Assembly (NCBI GenBank): GCA_944362965.1
Contig: CALVTR010000013.1
Coordinates: 1 to 37,794, forward strand
Reading direction: 5' to 3'
Length of the DNA: 37,794 nucleotides
Source: an uncultured Clostridia bacterium
GTDB lineage: Bacteria; Bacillota; Clostridia; Christensenellales; UBA1242
Numbering within the stretch: position 1 is the first letter of the stretch; every line of letters starts with the position of its first letter. The position numbers and the translations under genes are program-made. This document shows, piece after piece, positions 25,196-33,115 of this stretch. Under the pieces are notes generated by a model that ran no database searches, was not told the DNA's origin, and saw only the letters and a list, made by a program, of their open reading frames with translations.

Positions 25196-26281
25196 TTAAG
25201 CCTGTGCAAGTTTATCGGCACGGTCTTTAAGAGTTAGTGCATCAATAAACATATCAAGGTCGCCATTAAGCACGCCTTCAAGGTTATAAGACGTAACGTT
25301 GACGCGGTGGTCGGTCACTCTGCCCTGTGGGTAGTTGTAAGTGCGGACACGCTCAGAGCGGTCACCTGTTCCCACCTGGTTTTTACGTTCCTGCTTATAC
25401 TCGCTTTCAATCTGTCCTTGATAATAGTCATAGAGTTTTGACCTTAAAATAGACATTGCTCTTTCTTTATTTTTAATTTGAGAGCGTTCATCTTGACATG
25501 CCACAATAATTCCTGTTGGAAGGTGTGTTATACGGATTGCACTCTCTGTTTTATTGACATGCTGTCCGCCTGCACCTGAAGAGCGATAGGTGTCTATCTT
25601 TAAGTCCTTATCTTCAATTTCAAATTCCACTTCTTCAATTTCTGGCAAAACTGCAACAGTTGAAGTTGACGTATGTATTCTGCCTTGACTTTCAGTTTCA
25701 GGCACGCGTTGCACTCGGTGCACCCCGCTTTCATACTTAAATCTGCTATAAGCGCCCTTGCCCTTCACCATAAAAGTGATTTCCTTGATGCCGCCAAGTT
25801 CGGTCTCGTTAAGGTTTAGCACTTCAACTTTCCAATGTTTTTTCTCGGCATACATAACATACATTCTATAAAGCTCACTGCAGAACAGCGCAGACTCTTC
25901 GCCACCTGCCGCCTGACGTATCTCAATGATAACGTTGCTATCGTCGTTGGCGTCCTTTGGTAAAAGCAAAATTTTGATATCTTCAACTTTCTTTTCAATT
26001 TCGCCCTTAAGCCTTTCCATTTCTTCAAAGAACATTTGCTTAAGCTCGTGGTCACTTTCAGTCTTGTATTCGGCTAAAGCATCCTGATATTCCTTATGCA
26101 TCTTTTCAAGTTCGTCATGCGCATTTGCGATCTCTTCAATAGATGAGCGTTCCTTGACCAATTTTTTCCACTGCCTATTGTCAGCAATAATATCAGGGTC
26201 TGACACCAGCTTTGTCAGCTCTTCATATCTATCTTTTGTCTGCTTTGTTTTAGTTAATATTTCATTTACAAGTTCTTCCAT
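25196..26281 (-). CDS. prfA: Peptide chain release factor 1
   Basis: RF1 reads UAA and UAG stop codons and triggers release of the finished protein. The protein has the coiled N-terminal domain (about 1-100), the central domain carrying the anticodon-like loop (VQRVPETES, with the PxT motif as PET), and the catalytic SGAGGQHVNKT with GGQ near residue 235. The ATG at 26281 is chosen because AAAGGA lies six bases upstream; the longer TTG start would add two residues. Length of 361 is normal. It overlaps the upstream prmC fusion gene by 20 bases, so the methyltransferase and its substrate are coupled. Confidence 0.96.
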   Translation of the reverse strand: MEELVNEILTKTKQTKDRYEELTKLVSDPDIIADNRQWKKLVKERSSIEEIANAHDELEKMHKEYQDALAEYKTESDHELKQMFFEEMERLKGEIEKKVEDIKILLLPKDANDDSNVIIEIRQAAGGEESALFCSELYRMYVMYAEKKHWKVEVLNLNETELGGIKEITFMVKGKGAYSRFKYESGVHRVQRVPETESQGRIHTSTSTVAVLPEIEEVEFEIEDKDLKIDTYRSSGAGGQHVNKTESAIRITHLPTGIIVACQDERSQIKNKERAMSILRSKLYDYYQGQIESEYKQERKNQVGTGDRSERVRTYNYPQGRVTDHRVNVTSYNLEGVLNGDLDMFIDALTLKDRADKLAQA

Positions 26282-27962
26282 AAACAATCCTTTCTATTTT
26301 ATTGTAATCTTTTATAATTTGAATGTTGTCAAAATTATTCTCCTGCATAAGCTCTTGCACCGCCGTAGCCTGCCCTTGCCCAACTTCAAAGAAAAGCCAA
26401 CCTTTTTTAGAGAGATGACGTGGCGAGTCTCCCACAATCTGACGATAAAAATCAAGCCCATCTTCGCCGCCGTCTAGAGCAAGTCGCGGGTCATACTTTT
26501 TGACTTCAATATCAAGTTTTTCAATATCGCCACTTTTGATATATGGCGGATTTGAGATGATTATATCATATTTTTTATTTTTTTTCAATCCTTTGAATAG
26601 GTCTGAAAGAATAAAGTCCACTTTAACGTCATTTTTATCAGCATTTGTTTGAGCAACTGCAAGTGCCTGCTTGGAGATATCACTTGCCGACACCTTGCAA
26701 TCCGTGTATTTTGCAATGGTCACCGCTATTGCACCGCTGCCTGTGCAAAGGTCAAGCACAGTTCTAAGGTCGCACTCCCTTATCTTTTTGATTGCCTCTT
26801 CAACCAGAATTTCAGTTTCCATACGTGGTGAAAGCACTTTCTTATTGACGTCAAAACGCAGTCCATAAAACTCCACAAAGCCAAAGATATTTGAAAGCGG
26901 TTCGCTCTTTGCCCGCCTTTCGCACGCACGCATGATATCGCGATACTCTTTACTGCTGACCGACCTTACAAGTTTCACTTCCGCCCTATTTTTATTAAGC
27001 ACAGTGGCAACAATCCAGTCCACGTCACTTTGCTCAAACTTCTCGCTTGTTTTAAGCTTGGTTTGCATTTCAGCATAAAGGGCAGACATAGAAATCCTAT
27101 CTCTGTCTGTTTTTTCAAAGTCATCAAAACTTTCTATTTCCATCTTTGCTGCCATAAGCACCTCTTCATGCGTAATATTGGGTTTTATGCAAACCAGAAA
27201 ATTTGTGATAAGCGATATATCCTTAAGCCATAGGTGTTTTGAATATGTGATAAACCTTAGCGCTTCATAGATAAGCGGAATGCAAACCAAAAAGATTGCT
27301 AAATTGATAAAAAAATTGACTACAAAATTGATATTTACCGCAATCAATGATACCATAAAAAGCGAAAAAATAAAAATATTTGTCATAAAGTTTAGAAAAT
27401 TAAGCGGATATGTGCGACTTCTTATCGTGTCCTCCTTGCCACTCATAAAACCATTTCCCGCACCATTGAAAGAATATAGCCCACTCATGAAAGGCAAAAA
27501 TCGCAAAATTATCATGATAATATAGACTATCGCCACTCTGATTAGTGCAATCATAAAGCTTCTAAAATAATAATTTAGATAGTCAGGGAAAGCCTTATTA
27601 AAGAGAAAGGTTGGAAAGAGCCCTAGTGCCAAAAATCCAAACAAAAACGCTACAATAAGCCCGGCAAGTAGCATGATATAGCCTGACGCAAAGTTTATCT
27701 TCCCTGCGTCCTTTGCCGATTTATTTTTATCTTCCTTCTCGTCAAATTGATACTGAAAAATATAGGACTGTGCATAGAGAAATAGCCCTTTAAAAAAATA
27801 TGTGAACCCACGAATGACAGGCAGGTCCCAAAACTTTTTGTGCGGTTTTATCATCTTGCCAAAAACCTTTTTGTCACCATTTGAATCAATCACGCTGACG
27901 CAAAGTTTGTTGTTTTGATAAAGCCCCACACCATTGCCCATCGGAAATACAATCTTATCCAT
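26262..27962 (-). CDS. prmC: Fusion of a YqhQ/DUF1385-like membrane region and PrmC methyltransferase
   Basis: Residues about 1-285 form a polytopic membrane region with about five hydrophobic segments. They match the order of DUF1385/YqhQ (PVIRGFTYFFKGLF, then LPLIYEALRF-like and KPNITHEEVLMAA), but the family's HGAEHK signature is replaced by NGAGNG. Residues about 290-566 are PrmC (HemK), which methylates the GGQ glutamine of release factors: EPLSNIFGFVEFYGL, LSPRMETEILVEEA (PRPETE type), the SAM site LDLCTGSGAIAV and the catalytic ISNPPYI. In Firmicutes DUF1385, prmC and prfA are often separate adjacent genes; here the first two share one continuous frame with no internal stop. It overlaps prfA. 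Confidence 0.85.
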   Translation of the reverse strand: MDKIVFPMGNGVGLYQNNKLCVSVIDSNGDKKVFGKMIKPHKKFWDLPVIRGFTYFFKGLFLYAQSYIFQYQFDEKEDKNKSAKDAGKINFASGYIMLLAGLIVAFLFGFLALGLFPTFLFNKAFPDYLNYYFRSFMIALIRVAIVYIIMIILRFLPFMSGLYSFNGAGNGFMSGKEDTIRSRTYPLNFLNFMTNIFIFSLFMVSLIAVNINFVVNFFINLAIFLVCIPLIYEALRFITYSKHLWLKDISLITNFLVCIKPNITHEEVLMAAKMEIESFDDFEKTDRDRISMSALYAEMQTKLKTSEKFEQSDVDWIVATVLNKNRAEVKLVRSVSSKEYRDIMRACERRAKSEPLSNIFGFVEFYGLRFDVNKKVLSPRMETEILVEEAIKKIRECDLRTVLDLCTGSGAIAVTIAKYTDCKVSASDISKQALAVAQTNADKNDVKVDFILSDLFKGLKKNKKYDIIISNPPYIKSGDIEKLDIEVKKYDPRLALDGGEDGLDFYRQIVGDSPRHLSKKGWLFFEVGQGQATAVQELMQENNFDNIQIIKDYNKIERIVYGRTCK

Positions 27963-28023
27963 AATGCTATTATTGCCTAGATTGTATTTTTTAATAATAA
28001 AATGCCAAAATTAATTAACAAAT

Positions 28024-28066
28024 AAAAAAACAGGTTTATAAGAGATTAACTCTTAGCCTGTTTTTA
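28024..28066. terminator. Terminator at the end of the secreted-protein gene
   Basis: AAAAACAGG pairs with CCTGTTTTT, with an inner TAAGAG/CTCTTA stem. The A-run at 28024-28029 makes a T-run for the minus-strand gene ending at 28112. Confidence 0.8.
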
Positions 28067-28111
28067 AAATATGAGTAATTTTAATTACTATTTTAGAATT
28101 ATTTTATATTA

Positions 28112-29053
28112 TCAGTAACTGAAACTAAACTCTGTGTCTTCTGTTAATTTTATAGTTAATACCTGTTCATCTTCGCTTATTGTTATATTTTCGTCTTCAC
28201 TATTTATTGACCATTTCAACGTGTCGCCGCCCAAAATATCTGCACTGATTATTACATTATTAAATGAAAGTGTAAAAGCATGAACTTCTGGATCAGGAGA
28301 TGGCTCCCCAATAAATGGTAGATAATCTCTATCCTCGTCAGTGCCAGGTTCAATGACAGCACCTGGATTAGACTCAGGAGCATAAGTAGAAATTCCTTGT
28401 AATACATTACTCGTATAAGCAAAAGAGATTGAAGATGTGTTAACTTCAATATTTGAGCCATTTGATATCGTTCTAATTTGTCCATCATCTCCCATTGCAT
28501 ATAATGTAAATCCACTTGAGTTTGCTATTGTTGCCGTGTAACCTGTTTGTTCTGTTATATCTATAACGATATTGTCAAGGCTTATTGTGGTTGAGCTTGT
28601 GACTTGAACACTAATGTATATTGTGCCAGAGGTGCCATCGTAGGTTGCAACTTGGTCTAGTAGAACGCTATCTCCTGCTATTGTTCCGCTGACTGATAAG
28701 GTTGCATTTGGCAAACTTGACTGACTGCTTGCACTGTATTTGGTTGCGGTCGTATTGATAACGTCAATTTCAATGGATATTGTTCCGCTATCTGAGCTTA
28801 TAGTGCCAAAGTCAAGCTCAAAACTTTCGCCTGCAAAGCCCGGCAAAAAATTATCAATAGTCTCGCCCGCCGTTAAGCCATCTGAAAGCCTTATATCTTT
28901 GATATAAAGTGTTGAATCGTCTATATTAAATTGAACGTTTCCCTTTAAATTTATTGTAAAACTGCCCGTTGCGGCTAGCACTCCCACAAGTAGCATACTT
29001 AGCACCAAAACAAATGCTGACACCATTGACATAAGTTTGATTTTTAATGACAT
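28112..29053 (-). CDS. Secreted protein sharing the LRR family's N-terminal module
   Basis: This 313-residue protein begins MSLKIKLMSMVSAF, a signal segment ending GVLAATGS, with a plausible cleavage site after VLA. The following 100 residues match the N-terminal module of the LRR proteins (STLYIKDIRL, FLPGFAGESFELDFG, IDVINTT). The rest is Ser/Thr/Ile-rich beta sequence with no LRR or InlB repeat and no cell-wall sorting signal. It is therefore a sibling with a different C-terminus. The general shape recalls TasA/camelysin-type matrix proteins, but I cannot confirm that. AGAAGGAGA precedes the start. Its upstream region differs from the shared LRR leader. Confidence 0.75.
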   Translation of the reverse strand: MSLKIKLMSMVSAFVLVLSMLLVGVLAATGSFTINLKGNVQFNIDDSTLYIKDIRLSDGLTAGETIDNFLPGFAGESFELDFGTISSDSGTISIEIDVINTTATKYSASSQSSLPNATLSVSGTIAGDSVLLDQVATYDGTSGTIYISVQVTSSTTISLDNIVIDITEQTGYTATIANSSGFTLYAMGDDGQIRTISNGSNIEVNTSSISFAYTSNVLQGISTYAPESNPGAVIEPGTDEDRDYLPFIGEPSPDPEVHAFTLSFNNVIISADILGGDTLKWSINSEDENITISEDEQVLTIKLTEDTEFSFSY

Positions 29054-29182
29054 AATTTTATCTCCTTCTTTTATTTTGTTTAATTTAAGACCAAAGCACG
29101 CTTTTGATGCAACTTAATTGATATTAATATAACTTAAGGCGGGCTAGCAGTGTTTGGCTTTTAATAAAATGAGTGCGTGTTT

Positions 29183-29313
29183 GGCTGTGAGCTTTAGCTC
29201 TGCCCAAGAAAACATGCGAATTTTTCAAATTCGCATTATGACGCAAAGGCTTTTGCGTCATTAGAAACTCTTTCGAGTTTCTGTTTTCTTGGGCAGTGGC
29301 TAAAGCCACAGCC
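29183..29313. repeat. Cloverleaf palindrome, copy C
   Basis: The 31-base outer arms (29183-29213 and 29283-29313; CTGCCCAAGAAAAC inner part) pair almost throughout. Each outer arm also holds its own small hairpin, GAGCTTTAGCTC on the left and GTGGCTAAAGCCAC on the right. Three inner hairpins follow: 29214-29223/29227-29236, 29238-29247/29252-29261 (loop GGCT), and 29263-29270/29275-29282 (loop TTTC). It is followed, 40-odd bases later, by the same C-rich and AT-rich block that follows copy E. Confidence 0.88.
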
Positions 29314-29344
29314 CCTGCTTTTAAGATAATATTATTATATCTTA

Positions 29345-29450
29345 ATTTATCTTTATTATACCCCCTACAACCCACGTCAAGCAAATTTAACAAATTTTTT
29401 AAAAATTTTTTATTTTTTTTGTGGCTTAGCCGCCTTCTATCGTTTATATT
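29345..29450. repeat. C-rich/AT-rich module plus hairpin
   Basis: TACCCCCTACAACCCACGTC, then an AAATTTAACAAATTTTTTA block, then GTGGCTTAGCCGC (29421-29433). The same series occurs at 190-264 and 35112-35189. Confidence 0.75.
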
Positions 29451-29763
29451 GGGGTAACACCAAAGCATTTTCGAAAAAATTAAAAGGTTTGAGCTCTTAA
29501 TTTTTTCGAACTCCTAGAAAGGAGAACGCGGGCAAAAGCCAAATGCTTGGCGATTATCCGACAAATCAAGCCTAAAATTAAACTCTTTCTCCGCTCTCAA
29601 GATTAACAGCTATTGCTTTGGGTTTCCGACTTGGGCTCCCGCAAAATCTCTGACTTTGTGGGTAAAAACTCCCTTTCCGCCCTAGAAATTTACTCTGTAA
29701 ATTTCGTCTTTTTGGGTTCCCGCAAAATCTCCGATTTTGTGGGTTAAGTTAGGATCCACAAGG
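29451..29763. repeat. 310-bp intergenic duplication, copy 1
   Basis: This block begins GGGGTAACACCAAAGC and is repeated in the same orientation at 35405-35725 with most bases unchanged. It contains several hairpins: TTAATTTTTTCGAA-type, CCCGCAAAATC...GATTTTGTGGG (29714-29738) and ATCCAC/GTGGAT near 29754. No ribosome site or plausible gene spans it. Between the copies the hairpin segments change on both sides together. Confidence 0.82.
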
Positions 29764-29892
29764 GGTGGATTTTGTAAGTTTAAAGAGAGCGGAGATAAAG
29801 TTTGTCTCTTATTCTCACTCTGCCGGATAACCGTCGAACATTTGGTTCGCGGACAGTGATGCAAACTAAGTTTGCCGTCGAACATTTGGTTC

Positions 29893-30190
29893 GGTGCCTT
29901 AGGCACTTTCTATCGTTCAGTGTGTCCATAACGTAAAATTTTCTCTGTTCCGTTTTATAAATTCCATCCACACGCACTATTCACTCTTCATTTTTCACTC
30001 TTCACTCCCGCGTCAGTGGTGTGTCGTCGAACATTTGGTTTGGTGCCTTAGGCACTTTCTATCGTTCAGTGTGTCCATAACGTAAAATTTTCTCTGTTCC
30101 GTTTTATAAATTCCATCCACACGCACTATTCACTCTTCATTTTTCACTCTTCACTCCCGCGTCAGCGGTGTGTCGTCGAACATATGGTTA
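29893..30190. repeat. 149-bp tandem duplication of hairpin modules
   Basis: Unit 1 (29893-30041) and unit 2 (30042-30190) differ at only about three positions. Each unit runs GTGCCTTAGGCAC, TATCGTTCAGTGTGTCC, GTTCCG, a TTCACT-rich stretch, CCGCGTCAGYGG and TCGAACAT(T/A)TGG. The tandem copies show that the modules are amplified as a unit. Confidence 0.88.
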
Positions 30191-30293
30191 AAGAGAGCGG
30201 TAACAAAGACTATTCTTTCATGTCACTCTATCGGACAGTCGCCAAGCGTAAGGCTTGGGCAAACTAAGTTTGTTGCCTAGCATCTGGCTTGAA

Positions 30294-30337
30294 AAAAGAC
30301 AAACCCAATGGTTTATCTTTTAAAGGTTTGTCTTTTA
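30294..30337 (-). terminator. Terminator after the lipoprotein gene
   Basis: AAAAGACAAACC pairs with GGTTTGTCTTTT across a loop of about 19 bases. The A-run on the left gives a T-run for the minus-strand lipoprotein gene. Confidence 0.85.
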
Positions 30338-30354
30338 TAATATACTTAAACTTA

Positions 30355-31497
30355 TCAGTCAGAAACGCTCAATCTAATATTTGTGTTTTCTTCGGTGCAA
30401 GTCAAAGTTCCATCTATAAAGGTCGCACCGCTATCTGTTTCATCGTCAACATTTAGTGTTATTCTGTTTGTATAGCTTAAGTCATCACTAGTAAAGCCAT
30501 ACACATTAACGCTATATGAGTGACCCAAAAGGTAGTTAAATGAAATTTCCACTTCGTCTGGCACATCTGCAGCAGCAAAGATATATCTAACTCCCGCTGT
30601 TGTGTAGATTGTATCATAAGGCGTCGCATCAGATAAAAACTCAAATTTGCTATAGTCAGCACCATAGGCTCTCTCGCTCTGGTCATCCAATATCATAATT
30701 TCAAAATATTGATAATCCTCTTGTGCCCAAACACCTTTTACGTCCCCCAAGTCAATGGTCACGGCTTCAGGCATAATGCTAGTTGTATAGTCATAATCTT
30801 CTTCATGCACAACTTCTATTCTCTTAACTAACCTACAAACTGTGGTTGGCGAGACATAAAGTTCCTTAAATTCAAACACAATATAAGTCTCGCCGTAGTC
30901 AATCATATCAGTATCGATATAGACATCCACGCCGTTCACCATACCATTGTCTGAATCGGTGGTATCAAAAAATTCAGCTGAAAGTGCTTCATTTGGAATC
31001 ACGGCTTGATTTGACGAAGTGAGTGACACAACATTTCCGTCACCATCAACTTCACCCCATATTTTTTCACTAAAATTGTAAGTTAAATAAGGTCTCAACC
31101 CTTGAAGATAGCCATCATCTGTTTTGATAATCTGCGACGGATTAAGTTCGCTTGCCGACGCATATTCGCTCTCGTTCACTTCAGTGTATCTCATCTCAGC
31201 CTCAACTCTAACAACCGTGTCGCTAGCTAAAGTGAAGGTATAGGTGCTGTCATCAACCTTTGTGCAGGCTTCTTCATTTGCATAGACGTTTAAAACATAG
31301 ACATCAGTCTCAGGCTCTACAGTCACTGTGATAAGTGTGCCTTCTTGGGTAAGCTGATAGTCTGTGCTGACATCCACAAGGCTATTTTCTTCTATTGTTA
31401 TGTTATAACTTTCCGGCTGCTCATCCCCGCACGCAAACATTGTCACGCCTGCTGCCATGATAAAAGCCGACAAAAGAAAAGTGTATAATTTTTTCAT
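30355..31497 (-). CDS. Lipoprotein of unknown function
   Basis: This 380-residue protein starts with a lipoprotein signal (MKKLYTFLLSAFIMAAGVT, lipobox MFAC with Cys23), so it should be acylated and held on the outer face of the membrane. The mature part is rich in Asp, Glu, Thr and Tyr and is predicted to be beta-rich (YNITIEENSL, VRVEAEMRYTEV). I do not recognise a domain; the first 90 residues have the feel of an InlB/Big-type beta repeat. It has a GGGGG ribosome site and stands alone, between the repeat region and rpmE. Confidence 0.72.
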   Translation of the reverse strand: MKKLYTFLLSAFIMAAGVTMFACGDEQPESYNITIEENSLVDVSTDYQLTQEGTLITVTVEPETDVYVLNVYANEEACTKVDDSTYTFTLASDTVVRVEAEMRYTEVNESEYASASELNPSQIIKTDDGYLQGLRPYLTYNFSEKIWGEVDGDGNVVSLTSSNQAVIPNEALSAEFFDTTDSDNGMVNGVDVYIDTDMIDYGETYIVFEFKELYVSPTTVCRLVKRIEVVHEEDYDYTTSIMPEAVTIDLGDVKGVWAQEDYQYFEIMILDDQSERAYGADYSKFEFLSDATPYDTIYTTAGVRYIFAAADVPDEVEISFNYLLGHSYSVNVYGFTSDDLSYTNRITLNVDDETDSGATFIDGTLTCTEENTNIRLSVSD

Positions 31498-31601
31498 ATA
31501 TCCCCCTTTACGCTATTAGTATATCACCATAGACGATTTTTGTGCAAATAAATTTATAAATTATCGCCACAATAATTTTTTATTAAGAACGCCCAAAAAA
31601 C

Positions 31602-31630
31602 AAAAAAGACTGATAAAATTCAGTCTTTTT
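31602..31630. terminator. Terminator downstream of rpmE
   Basis: AAAAAGACTGA/TCAGTCTTTTT with loop TAAAAT. It has runs on both sides and ends the ribosomal-protein transcripts on the minus strand. Confidence 0.88.
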
Positions 31631-31655
31631 ATAACAAATATTAAATTTTTTTAGA

Positions 31656-31868
31656 TTATTTTTGATTTAAACCGTATTTTTTGTTGAATTTTTCAACATT
31701 ACCACTTGTGTCAACAACCTTCTTCTTTCCTGTGAAGAATGGGTGGCATTTGTTGCAGATATCAATACTAAGTGTGTCGCCTTTGCAAGTTGACTTAGTT
31801 TTGAAAGTATTTCCGCATGCACAAGTAACGGTGATTTCATGATAATCTGGATGCAAATCCTTTTTCAT
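31656..31868 (-). CDS. rpmE: 50S ribosomal protein L31, zinc type
   Basis: The 70-residue protein starts [19 protein letters not shown] and has the four zinc cysteines Cys16, Cys18, Cys38 and Cys41 ([10 protein letters not shown]), so it is the zinc-binding form rather than the zinc-free paralogue. L31 bridges the two ribosomal subunits. AAGGAG precedes the start. It follows rpsR after 22 bases and probably belongs to the rpsF-ssb-rpsR transcript. Confidence 0.97.
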   Translation of the reverse strand: MKKDLHPDYHEITVTCACGNTFKTKSTCKGDTLSIDICNKCHPFFTGKKKVVDTSGNVEKFNKKYGLNQK

Positions 31869-31890
31869 AACTCAATCTCCTTTTATAAAA

Positions 31891-32202
31891 TTAGTCTCCA
31901 ACATATGGAAGAAGTGCAATATTTCTTGCTCTCTTGATTGCTGTGCAAAGCTCTCTTTGGTGATATGCACAAACGCCTGTTTGACGTCTTGGCAAAATCT
32001 TACCCTTTTCAGTGATATATTTTCTGATTTTTGCAACGTCTTTATAATCAATAGTCTTTTCACCAGCCACACAGAAAGCGCAAACTTTTTTCTTAGAAGG
32101 TTTACGATATTTCTTTACAGCAACAACTTTTTCAGCTTTTTCTTGCTTTTCAGCCTTTTCAACTTTTTCAACCTTCTCTTCAGTTTTAACTGTTTCAGCC
32201 AT
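31891..32202 (-). CDS. rpsR: 30S ribosomal protein S18, with extended N-terminus
   Basis: The conserved S18 core occupies the last 70 residues: [50 protein letters not shown], with zinc-type cysteines. Before it lies a Lys/Glu-rich extension of about 30 residues ([19 protein letters not shown]) not present in most S18 proteins, which are about 75-80 residues. AAGGAG is well placed for the ATG at 32202, so the extension is probably translated. S18 pairs with S6 in the small subunit. Confidence 0.95.
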   Translation of the reverse strand: MAETVKTEEKVEKVEKAEKQEKAEKVVAVKKYRKPSKKKVCAFCVAGEKTIDYKDVAKIRKYITEKGKILPRRQTGVCAYHQRELCTAIKRARNIALLPYVGD

Positions 32203-32220
32203 AATTATCTCTCCTTTTAA

Positions 32221-32628
32221 TTAAAATGGTAAACTATCATCGTCGATAGGTTCAAGTTCAGCTGTCTCATTTGTTGATGGCTTTGAAGGCATATCACTGC
32301 CATCCCCACTATTTCTAGAACTTAAAAATTCAACTTCTTCTGCAATAATATCTGTGTTGTAACGCTTTGTGCCGTCACTAGCTTCATAGGTTGAATTTTG
32401 AATCCTTCCAACAACTCCGCATTTTGAACCTTTCTTTAAAAACTTATGACAATTCTCCCCTTGAGCACGCCATACAACAATGTTGAAAAAGTCAGCCTGT
32501 GGACCATTGTCGCCACTGCCAAATCTTCTTTGAACTGCGATTGAAAATCTGCAAACAGAAACACCGCTATTTGTTGTTGTAAGCTCTGGGTCTCTTGTTA
32601 AGTTTCCAACTAAAATAACTTTATTCAT
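32221..32628 (-). CDS. ssb: Single-stranded DNA-binding protein
   Basis: This 135-residue SSB has an OB fold covering residues 1-105 (MNKVILVGNLTRDPEL, RFSIAVQRRF, FFNIVVWRAQGENCHKFL, NSTYEASDGTKRY) and an acidic tail ending DDDSLPF, the peptide that recruits DNA repair and replication partners. The tail linker is short. It sits between rpsF and rpsR, the standard Firmicutes order, with GGAGAG before the start. Confidence 0.97.
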   Translation of the reverse strand: MNKVILVGNLTRDPELTTTNSGVSVCRFSIAVQRRFGSGDNGPQADFFNIVVWRAQGENCHKFLKKGSKCGVVGRIQNSTYEASDGTKRYNTDIIAEEVEFLSSRNSGDGSDMPSKPSTNETAELEPIDDDSLPF

Positions 32629-32652
32629 ATCTCTCTCCTTTTCTTTTGAGAA

Positions 32653-32934
32653 TTACTTTCTAACAAATAAATGGCGAACAATACCTTCAGTGATGTTCAT
32701 GAGTTTGCCCATAGCGTCAACTTCTTGTGGATTCATTGTGATGTTCATAAGCACATAGTATCCTTCAGTTTTGAAGTTGATTGGATAAGCAAGTTTTCTC
32801 ATTCCCCATTTATCCATTCCATCAACGCTGCCGCCTTTGCTTTCAACGTAAGAAGCAAACTTTTTGATAAGCTCTTCACGTTGTTCTTCGCTCACGTCAG
32901 ATGAAATGATATAAAGAAGTTCATACTTATTCAT
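32653..32934 (-). CDS. rpsF: 30S ribosomal protein S6
   Basis: S6 binds S18 in the small-subunit platform. The protein reads MNKYELLYIISSDV at its start and contains WGMRKLAYPINFKTEGYYVL and GIVRHLFVRK, all typical, giving 93 residues. I choose the ATG at 32934 because it matches S6 family starts and has AGGAGG upstream; the longer start at 32973 would add 13 unrelated residues. It is the first gene of rpsF-ssb-rpsR(-rpmE), driven by the consensus promoter at 33021-33049. A CTTTCAT/ATGAAAG hairpin lies in the leader. Confidence 0.95.
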   Translation of the reverse strand: MNKYELLYIISSDVSEEQREELIKKFASYVESKGGSVDGMDKWGMRKLAYPINFKTEGYYVLMNITMNPQEVDAMGKLMNITEGIVRHLFVRK

Positions 32935-33020
32935 ACCTTTCTCTACCTCCTTTTGGACTAAATGGTCTTTCATTTTTCTTGCATGAAAGACAAGGACAGT
33001 ATTTTTTACTGCTGTGATAG

Positions 33021-33049
33021 ATTATACCCTTTTCTTTCCCCTTTGTCAA
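33021..33049 (-). promoter_or_regulatory. Sigma-A promoter of rpsF-ssb-rpsR
   Basis: On the minus strand, TTGACA (complement of 33044-33049) and TATAAT (complement of 33021-33026) are both perfect and separated by 17 bases. Confidence 0.93.
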
Positions 33050-33058
33050 GCATAAAGC

Positions 33059-33090
33059 AAAAAATCCCATGCCTAAACATGAGATTTTGT
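33059..33090 (-). terminator. Probable terminator after the third LRR gene
   Basis: AAAAATC, CATG and CATGAGATTTTG can form an imperfect stem of about 10 pairs with a short loop. It lies 30 bases past the LRR gene end. It is weaker than the other terminators. Confidence 0.6.
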
Positions 33091-33115
33091 AGATCGTTTC
33101 AAAATAATTTTAGTT

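Noticed and set aside
29124..29468. Open frame of 114 codons on the minus strand across cloverleaf C
   Set aside because: It reads through the palindrome arms, has no ribosome site and no homologous frame in the other copies, so it is a by-product of the repeat.
29682..29977. Short open frames in the tandem-repeat region
   Set aside because: They overlap palindromic modules, lack ribosome sites and show no protein-like conservation between copies.
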